From: Impatiens glandulifera
Lineage: Eukaryota > Streptophyta > Magnoliopsida > Ericales > Balsaminaceae
Length of the DNA stretch: 64,000 nt
NCBI RefSeq assembly: GCF_907164915.1
Contig: NW_025919318.1
Span: 1 to 64,000 of the forward strand
Direction of reading: 5' to 3'
The first letter of the stretch is position 1; every line of letters begins with the position of its first letter. Below, in pieces: positions 56,621 to 64,000 of this stretch. The position numbers were made by a program, and so were the translations under genes. The notes under the pieces are model-generated. The model was not told the origin of the DNA. It made no database searches and worked only from the letters and a program-made list of their open reading frames with translations.

Positions 56621-57249
56621 AAAAAACCCTACTTTTCTTTTCTTCTTTCCGTCCGCTTTCATTCCCTTCCTCTCTCCCAGCTTCCTTCCGCCTGCGCCGC
56701 CGCCGTTTGCAAATCTACATCTGCCAAGATGTCGTAGCTGCTTGGAAGAATCCCGCCACCGCGCATCCGCGTATTTCAAGGTAAATTCTAAGTGTTGGTT
56801 AGATTCTATATATTTAGGGTTAATTAATCTTATATTATGTGATATGTTATATATTTAGGTTGATTTTTGTTAGATTAATGTTAGATTAGGTATATATTTA
56901 GCTATGTTGTTTTATTTGGTTATGTTAGATTCTTTGTTTGGTTATATGGCTAGATTTAATTAGATTTGTTATTGGTTAGTTTTATGGTTTATTTAGGTTA
57001 GTTTACATTATATTTTGCTTGTTATATATATGATTAGATTAGATTTTGTTAAATATATGTATGATTTTGTTATATTTTGTTTGATATATGTATGATTAGG
57101 TTATTTCGTTTGATTTATATTTGATTAGTATGATTATTTATGTTAAATGTGGTTTGACATGTATTATATTTTGATTCATGTTAGATTAGGTTTATTAATG
57201 TTATATATTATGGTTAGATTCATAAATTTATTAATTAAATGATTTCAGG
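56621..57249 (+). promoter_or_regulatory. Leader and T-rich intron of CACTA ORF1
   Basis: Pyrimidine-rich leader (56630-56700), GC-rich stretch to 56780 with AAGGTAAATTC as likely splice donor, then about 450 bases of GTTAGATT/TATATATTTAGG low-complexity intron ending ATTTCAG at 57247. The architecture is repeated at 59285-60120. The minus-strand ORF 56534-56779 is antisense to the leader. Confidence 0.55.
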
Positions 57250-57575
57250 ATGAGTACTTGGATGCGTCTTCGGAAAACACCTGAGAAACTCCCCCGTCAT
57301 TTCAGAACTTGATAGCACAATCAAGTTCTGACCGAGGGTCTGTCACGGCAGACCCAATGACTACTGTGAATGTTACACGTGAGGAGGATGCGAGACACCT
57401 AGCGTCGGCATTAGAGCAAATTCAATTGAGGGATACGGAAAGAGCTTAATTGTTTACTGAAATTAAAGCGGACATGGATGAAATGGCTAAAAAATTGGAG
57501 AATCTTGAACAACAAATTGAATTCTTCATGAGGCAGAATCAACCACCACCTCCTCCTCCCTCACCTACTAACTAG
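57250..57575 (+). pseudogene. CACTA ORF1 (small coiled-coil protein), frameshifted
   Basis: Starts directly after an acceptor: MSTWMRLRKTPEKLPRHFRT, then a -1/+2 shift into SQNLIAQSSSDRGSVTADPM, VTREEDARHLASALEQIQLRDTERA, one stop, LFTEIKADMDEMAKKLENLEQQIEFFMRQNQ, a proline run (PPPPPPSPTN) and stop. The C-terminal part is a clear coiled coil. A related start, TSMRKTPNKLSKSFQNLLVQS, recurs at 63610-63680. Family unknown to me; such accessory ORFs accompany TNP2 in plant CACTA elements. Confidence 0.65.
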
Positions 57576-57799
57576 ATTACAGTATTTGAATAATTATTTG
57601 TAATCATTTTCGTTCGACTTATAACATGTTTTGGATAATTTGGTACATTTTGACTTTGTTTAGATCGACTTATGAATTATAATTATCTTTTGGTTTATTA
57701 ATGTGGTTTAGGAATGTTTTTTCAATATGTATTGGTTTGCCTTTATTTGAGAAATTTATTGAACTTTTGGTTTAAATTGTTCAAAAAAATGGGAAAATA

Positions 57800-58345
57800 G
57801 GGTAATTTCGAAGGTTATTAAAAGAACCATCGGTTTTGACCCTTCCTTAAAAAAAGCTGAAAAAATTATAAGTGTTGGGAAGGGTCAAAACCGAAAGTTT
57901 ATTAAAAAACTTTCGGTTTTGACCCTTCCTTAAAAAAAACTAAAAAAATTATAAGTGTTGGGAATGGTCAAAACCGAAAGTTTATTAGAAAACTTTTGGT
58001 TTTGACCCTTCCTTAAAAAAAGCTGAAAAAATTCTAAGTGTTGGGAAGGTTCAAAACCGAAAGTTTATTAGAAAACTTTTGGTTTTGACCCTTCCTGAAA
58101 AAAGGCTGAAAAACTTCTAAGTGTTGGGAAGGGTCAAAACCGAAAGTCTATTAGAAAACTTTCGATTTTGAACCTTCCTGAAAAAAAGCTGAAAAAATTC
58201 TAAGTGTTAAGAAGAGTCAAAACTGAAAGTTTATTAGAAAACTTTCGGTTTTGAACCTTCCTGAAAAAAAGCTGAAAAAATTATAATTGTTAGGAAGTGT
58301 CAAAACCGAAAGTTTATTAGAAAACTTTCGATTTTGACCCTCTGT
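57800..58345. repeat. CACTA satellite block: ~83-bp tandem units with hairpins
   Basis: Six to seven units, each AAACCGAAAGTTTATTAGAA AACTTTCGGTTTTGACCCTTCCT followed by an A-rich spacer and TAAGTGTTGGGAAGGGTC. The central ACCGAAAGTTTATTAGAAAACTTTCGGT forms a hairpin in every unit. Confidence 0.9.
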
Positions 58346-59280
58346 TTAAGCTCAGGACCGAGAGATTTTTGAAATTCTCTCGGTTTTGATAGTTATTTCC
58401 GAAAGTTTTATAATAAACTTTCGGTATTCATTCCATATTTTATTTGATTTTTTTGTAATTTTTGGGTCAAAACAATTTAATCACATCAATTGTGTTATTT
58501 TTTAAGAATCAAGATTGAGGGTAATGTTATAAATGTATATGAATGTGTTTGATAATATAAAGAAGTATATGTATGTTTGTGTTTGATGATATTAAGGTTG
58601 TTTGTAAAATTTGATTTTAATGATGTATTGGGATTGTGTAATGTTTTAAGGATATAAAATGTGTTAAATTAATGTTGTTTAAGGTCATTAAAAGGTGAAA
58701 AACTAATTAATTTAACAATAAGAAGTGGTAATTCTGAAAGTTAATGGTATGACTTTTGGAAATAATTATCAAAACCAAAAGTTATACCATTAACTTTCGG
58801 ATTTGACACTACATGATTTGTTAATTTAATTTTCATTTCACTTTCTATTATAGACTCCTAACTAACCTAATCAAGTGTGTGTTATTTTTTAAGAATTCAA
58901 ATTGTGTTTAATGTTAAATTGTATATGATTGTGTTTGATTATATAAAGAAGTGTATATATATGTTTATGTTTGATGATCATATGAATGTGTGAAAAGTTT
59001 GATCATATGGATTATGTAATGTTTTAAGGATATCAAATTTGCTAAATTAATGTTGTTCAAGGTTATTAGAAGTTGAAAAACAAATTAATTTAACAATTTA
59101 TGAAGTGGTAAAACCGAAAGTTAATGATATAACTTTCGGAATTAATAATCAAAACTGAAAGTTATACCATTAACTTTCGGTATTATTAAATGATCAAAAC
59201 CGAAAGTTTTATATAAAACTTTCGGAATTGACCCTTTGATCAAAACCGAAAGTTTTATATAAAACTTTCGGAATTGACCT
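58346..59280. repeat. Further CACTA hairpin repeats and spacer
   Basis: Starts with a GAGAGATTTTTGAAATTCTCTC hairpin. Then two related about 370-bp segments follow (58480-58810 and 58850-59200, sharing GTTTGAT(G/T)AT...AAAGAAGT, ATGTTGTT(T/C)AAGGT(C/T)ATTA and GAAAGTTA hairpins). It closes with two copies of ACCGAAAGTTTTATATAAAACTTTCGGAATTGACC at 59198-59275. No gene. Confidence 0.75.
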
Positions 59281-60119
59281 ATTTAAAATAAAAAACCATA
59301 TCTTTTTTCTCTTCTTCTTTCCCCGTTTTCTTTCTTCTCTTCTCTCTCCCCGTTTTCTCTTCCATTGCCGCCCCCTTTTCTTCCGAAGACGACGACCAGC
59401 CTTCCGATTGAAGACGACGGTTGAAGATGGTGCAACGCCGCCCTTCCGATTGTTGCCGCCCATTGAAGAAAGTTGTGAAGCCTCCATGCCTCCCTACCGC
59501 TTGTCGTCGCCGCCCTGCCTCTTGAAGATTAGGTAAGATTAATGTTTTTCTATATTGTTGTTAGATTATTGTTTGATTAAATGTTAGATTAGGTTGGATT
59601 TGGTTTTTGGATTTGGTTTTTGGATTGATTTTGTTGGATTATTGTTTGATTAGGTTTATATTATTGTTAGATTAGGTTTATATTATTGTTAGAATTTGTT
59701 AGATTGAGTTTGAAATAGTTTAATTAAAGTTAGATTTAGGTTATATGTTCAATAGTTTAGTTTGATTTTGTTAGATTTGGTTTATATTATTGTTTGATTT
59801 GGTTTGAAATAATTTGATTAATGTTAGAATTTGTTAGATTGAGTTTTAAATAGTTTGATTAATGTTAGATTTAGGTTATATGTTCAATAGTTTAGTTTAA
59901 TTTTGTTAGATTTGGTTTATATTTGGTTTATTATTGTTTGATTATGTATATATTTATGTTCAATAATTTAGTTTGATTTTGTTGAATTCATGTTATTGAG
60001 TTAGCTTAAGGTTATATTTTGATTAGATTAATGAATATTTTGGTTAGATTTATGGATATTATGTTTGGATTAGGATTTGGTTAGAATTATATAAGATAAA
60101 TGTAAACTAATTTATTTAG
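59281..60119 (+). promoter_or_regulatory. Leader and T-rich intron of CACTA transposase gene
   Basis: A TC-rich leader (59300-59375) and GCCGCC-rich stretch ending TTAGGTAAGATT (likely donor near 59532) precede about 580 bases of GTTAGATT/GTTTGATT low-complexity intron. The minus-strand frame 59209-59487 is antisense to this leader and not a gene. Confidence 0.55.
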
Positions 60120-63100
60120 ATGAAGTTAAGTAAATAATAATACGGGTTGTTTTCCATCTTATTAGAAAGATAGAAGTACCCGATAAAATTTAGAGACCTT
60201 ACGTCGAGATCATCTAGATTACGAGGAAGGTGTTAAAAAATTCCTCGAGCATGTTGTTAGGAGTACATCCCGACAAACAGTGAAATGCTCTTGCGTGAAA
60301 TGTTTGAACACGACGTTTATAGAAATAGACGATGTGAAGACTCACCTCATCATTTATGGAGTAAATGTTCATTATAAGTACTGGTATTGTCATGGAGAAA
60401 AAAGGCGTACTACTCACGTGATTAATGAGGATTCCGATGATGATGTCGATGACTTGGATGATGATGATGATGGTCAATCGGATGATTCCATGCCGGAATT
60501 CAACGATCCAAGAACGGAGATGAATAATGAAGAGGTCAATGAAGAACGTTATATGCACGGTTTTATAAACGATATGTTCTCCAACGTTAATGATGTCCTG
60601 AACAACTATGAACTAGTCGAAGATACGCAGAGATTTTATAAATTGCTTGATGATTACAAACGGCCATTGTATGAAGGTACTCGAATAACGAAATCGTCAG
60701 CACTACTGAAACTACTTCACATAAAGAATGTTTGTCAATGAACAAATGCTTCGTTCGATATGTCGTTGCGTCTTCTTAAAGATTACATATTACCGATGGA
60801 TGCTCAATTTCCAAACTCCTACTACGAAAGTAATTAATTCATTACTGATATCGGGCTTAAGTATAAGAAGATAGACGCATGTAAGAACAATTTTATGCTA
60901 TCGGACAAAAATGTAGAGTCTTGTAGAGTTTGTGGACTATCTAGATGGAAAGTCGACCAAGCAAGTGGGGAGATTCGAAAGAATCAAAATGGGAAATTCA
61001 TATCAACTAAGGTGTTAAGGTATTTCCCTCTAATACCAAGACTACAAAGACTATAAATGTCCTCAAAATCTGCTCAAATGATGAGATGGCATAAGGAAGA
61101 AAGAGTTGATAGTGATACGTTGAGACATCCGGCTGATTCATTAACTTGGAAAATGTTTGATGAAAATTATAAGGATTTTGCGTTAAAATCACGAAATGTG
61201 AGACTAGGTTTATCAAGATATGGGTTTCAACCATTTGCTAATGGGAAAAATACTTATAGTGTATGGCCAGTTATTCTCGTTCCTTATAATGAGTCACCCA
61301 CTACTTGTATGGATTCTAGCAATTTCATTATATCTATGTTAATTCCAGGTCCTAAGAGTTCGGGAGATGCAATATACATATTTCTCCAGCCATTGATCGA
61401 CGAGTTGATTGAATTGTGGTAAACGGGTGTGAGAACGTTTGATGCACACACCTCGCAATATTTTAACACGCGAGCGGCATTGCTATGGACCATTAACAAC
61501 TTTCCCGCGTAAGCGAATTTGTCAGGCTGGAGTACGAAAGGGAAATTTTCTTATCCCTGTTATAACAATGACACGGTATCTCTTCAATTAGTTCATGGTT
61601 CCAAACAATGTTACATGGGTCACATACGCTTCCTCCCACCAAAGCACAAATACAGAAGAGATAAAGAGTCCTTTGATGGTCGAATAGATTACGGAGAGCC
61701 CTTTACATTGTTAACGGGGCAAGAATGTTACGAGCAAGCACGAGACCTAGAAGACACAATTCTTACTACAGATCTAAGCAAGAAAAAACCAAGATATATC
61801 ATGAAACGCGGGGAGACAATTGAAACAAACTTAGCATATTCTTCTGTTTGCCTTATTGAAAATCACTATTATTGAGACATAATTTGGATGTGATGTATAT
61901 TGAAAAAAATATTTGTGATAGCGTGTTGGGAACAATAATGAATGTGAAAGAGAAGACTAAGGATGGTCCTAAATCCCCCGTAAAGACTACAACTCTTAGG
62001 CATAAAACAATGGTTACATCCTATAAATGATGAAGGTGTGGTTCATTATCTATAAGCGCCTTTCACTTTGACATCCGATCATAAATAACGTCTTTGTAAA
62101 TTCTTGAAAGATCTCAAGTTGCCAAATGGTTTTTGCTCAAATATCGGCGGTTGTGTGTATTTGGAAGAGAAAAAGATTACGGGATTAAAGAGTTATGATT
62201 GTCACATTTTGTTGGAATATCTTATTCCTTTAGCAACCCGTGGATTACTGCTAGATCATTTGTATGATGCATTAGTAAATTTGTCTCGGTTCATTCGATT
62301 GTTGTGCTTCAATGAGTTGATTGCAGCGAACCTCAAACTATTATACATGGATATTATATTGACACTTTGCAAATTTGAAATGATTTTTTCACCGTCAATC
62401 TTCGACATCATGATACATCTCCCGGTTCACTTGTCATTTGAGGCTTTGCTTCGGAGACATGTCCAGTATCGATGGATGTATCCGTTTGAACATTACATGG
62501 GTACAATGAAAAAATATTTGCGGAATAAAAATCACCTAGAAGCCTCAATAAGCGAGAACTATCTTGTAAATGAGAGTATTAGTTTATGTGCCAGGTATAT
62601 GGAGAAAGAAGACCAAGAAAATGCACAAACTGAAATCTCGGGCATTTCAATATTTTCATCGTTGGAAGACCTATCCAACGGAAAAATATACAACTTGGAT
62701 TATAGCGATCGAGTGACAGCACATTCATACATTTTGAAAATTTTCCCCGAAGCATAACCTTTTTACATGTAAGATTCAATATTTTTCAGTTATTGTACAT
62801 CTTATTAATTAGCATTAAAGAGTATGATATTTAATATTCGATCTATTTATAGTGATTATATGCAGTATTTCAATAACAATGAGTCCTGTGGAGAAACATA
62901 TGCCACATATTTCAAGCATAGAGTAAGTAAATTCAAAACCATATCTAATAACTTTAAATTTATTTTAACGACTAAATTTTGGGAATGTATATATATAGGT
63001 CGCTCAATTAGCAGAACATAATGACATATCAAGATACCTCAAGATCTTAGGAGAAGGTCCAAGTATGTACTCGTGTAAGTATGTTTGTTGTAAAGTAAAT

Positions 63101-63480
63101 GGATACAAATTCTGTATAGAAAAACACGACAAAGGTTTGACCACTCAAAATAGTGGGGTGGTTGTTGAAGGGTACAACGGTCAGATACTATGTCTTACTA
63201 CAGAGTTTTAATGGATATAATCGAAGTACAATACTTTTCTCACAAACGAGTTATCTTATTCAAGTGTAAGTGATTTGATACACACTCGGGGGAACTATGA
63301 GTGAAAGTGGATAAATATAGCTTCGTAAGTATAAATGTAAACCGAATTTTAAAAACCTAAAGTCATGACCCGTATATATTGGCGAGTCAAGCAAAACAAG
63401 TATTCTGCGCCCCTAATATGTCAGCCCGACCCGATTGAAAATTGTGACAAAAATAAATCTGCGGTTTACCAATATATAGT
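60120..63480 (+). pseudogene. TNP2-type CACTA transposase (Transposase_21, DUF4218, DUF4216 domains)
   Basis: The transposase that binds and cuts CACTA ends. N-terminal transposase-associated zinc domain: DYEEGVKKFLEHV ... VKCSCVKCLN (60220-60310), then an acidic linker. The core has CRVCGLSRWKVD, RYFPLIPRLQRL, SKSAQMMRWHKEER, DSLTWKMFDENY, MDSSNFIISMLIPGPKSSGDAIYIFLQPLIDELIELW (61310-61420), AALLWTINNFPA, NLSGWSTKGKFSYPC and YMGHIRFLPPKHKYRR. DUF4218 follows: LKSYDCHILLEYLIP ... FDIMIHLPVHLSFEALLR ... RWMYPFEHYMGTMKKYLRNKNH (62180-62530). After an intron (about 62929-62999) comes DUF4216: YLKILGEGP, NSGVVVEG, DIIEVQYFSHKRVILFKC and ILASQAKQVF. About eight stops or shifts. The N-terminus upstream of 60190 is degraded. 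Confidence 0.92.
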
Positions 63481-63599
63481 TCATATTTATTAATTAGGTA
63501 GATTTATGTTTTTTACTTTATATTCATTATTATTACTACTTTATTTCAATTTTTGTTCATTTATTAATGGTATGCATTAAGAATGTTTAAAAGTTCGTA

Positions 63600-63951
63600 A
63601 AGAAACTTGGACGAGTATGAGAAAAACACCCAACAAACTGTCTAAGTCATTCCAAAACCTACTAGTACAGTCAAAAAACCTAAGGCTCTGGGAAGAGTCT
63701 TCTAGAGATCAAACACATATTGTGTGAACCCGATAGCTACTGCTTCCCCATCAGATACACATGATGAGGATATTGATGTTGAAGAATTTGTTGAGAGTAC
63801 GTTTGCATCAGTGAGGGATGACGAGGAGGACCACAAGGAGGCTCACGATGAGTCTCACGAGAAGGAGGACGAGGAGGATCATGTGCATCGTTACACTCCC
63901 GACCCATCATCGACAGGTAAAATGTTTACACTTAGTGATTGTTTGTATTGA
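63600..63951 (+). pseudogene. Second CACTA ORF1-like sequence
   Basis: 63607-63730 aligns with 57257-57380 (TSMRKTPNKLSKSFQNLLVQS versus the first copy's KTPEKLPRHF-NLIAQS). Continuing in another frame is a 75-codon acidic stretch (DEDIDVEEFVESTFAS, DDEEDHKEAHDESHEKEDEEDHVH), after which a GT at about 63917 may be a splice donor. It may belong to a downstream TNPA-like gene cut by the window edge. Confidence 0.55.
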
Positions 63952-64000
63952 TTTACATTTAATTATGAATTTGATAATTTTGAAGAATCTTCCGTCCGCA

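Larger units (their letters stand above)
55979..64000 (+). mobile_element. CACTA (En/Spm) DNA transposon, 5' end and interior; runs off the window
   Basis: Begins CACTAGTGAAAAAGGGGTCTTT, a typical plant CACTA terminus, preceded by GTC (likely 3-bp target copy). Subterminal DNA is full of GAAGGTTT...AAACCTTC and ACCGAAAG...CTTTCGGT hairpins. The interior has two similar gene-start modules (pyrimidine-rich leader, T-rich intron, coding), a small ORF at 57250 and a TNP2-type transposase at 60.1-63.5 kb. The 3' TIR is not in the window, so element length and the right TSD are unknown. Frameshifts make it non-autonomous today. Confidence 0.9.

Noticed and set aside
59209..59487. Lys/Arg-rich 92-codon minus-strand ORF
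   Set aside because: Antisense to the pyrimidine-rich leader of the CACTA transposase gene; composition follows from the TC tract.

Overview
The window looks like nuclear DNA of a flowering plant, most likely a eudicot. It is very AT-rich, and the recognisable protein fragments have plant-specific relatives: a PICKLE-type CHD3 remodeller, a G-box-binding bZIP factor, a FAR1/FHY3-related protein, plant copia, LINE and CACTA elements, and a phage-type RNA polymerase of the plant mitochondrial-plasmid kind. I see no intact cellular gene, no rRNA, no functional tRNA and no CRISPR array. The species cannot be named from what is visible.

Layout. (1) 1-4510 and 14690-22718 are two copies of one segmental duplication. 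Each carries part of a long repeat (family R) followed by the 5' end of a PICKLE-like gene. Copy A keeps only the first exons and one late exon. Copy B keeps scattered exons (start, chromodomain, helicase C-terminal half, later exons), and its middle is replaced by a large palindrome made of two inverted, apparently intronless copies of a GBF-type bZIP sequence. (2) Between the copies lie a copia solo LTR (4685-5166, TSD AATTG), copia gag remnants, a full-length degenerate copia element (7168-13074, TSD ATTTG) and a family-R copy (13470-16310). (3) 22890-29281 is a minus-strand FAR1-RELATED SEQUENCE (FRS) pseudogene. It is interrupted by a 2.0-kb hAT-type non-autonomous element with 8-bp TSDs and foldback minisatellite arms, and by a 2.7-kb family-R unit that behaves as a solo LTR. 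(4) 29.3-38.4 kb is repeat-rich non-coding DNA with another family-R copy and a perfect 293-bp tandem duplication. (5) 39.46-48.72 kb is a copia element broken by a 6.3-kb minus-strand LTR retrotransposon that has no pol genes but a large, unusual ORF set (40475-46816, TSD GATTT). (6) 48.96-50.33 kb is a LINE fragment and 50.99-52.13 kb a mitochondrial-plasmid-type RNA polymerase relic. (7) 52.1-55.98 kb is AT-rich DNA with two SINE-like repeats. (8) From 55979 to the window end is a degenerate CACTA (En/Spm) transposon with its 5' TIR, hairpin-rich satellite blocks, a small ORF and a TNP2-type transposase.

Taken together this is a transposon graveyard with clear nesting order (FRS gene, then hAT and R solo LTR; copia, then the pol-less LTR element). 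The items most worth following up are the bZIP palindrome inside the PICKLE pseudogene, the foldback hAT element, the pol-less LTR element and the RNA polymerase transfer. All calls are by eye from translated motifs and repeat comparison. No alignment or database search was run, so boundaries without TSDs are approximate.
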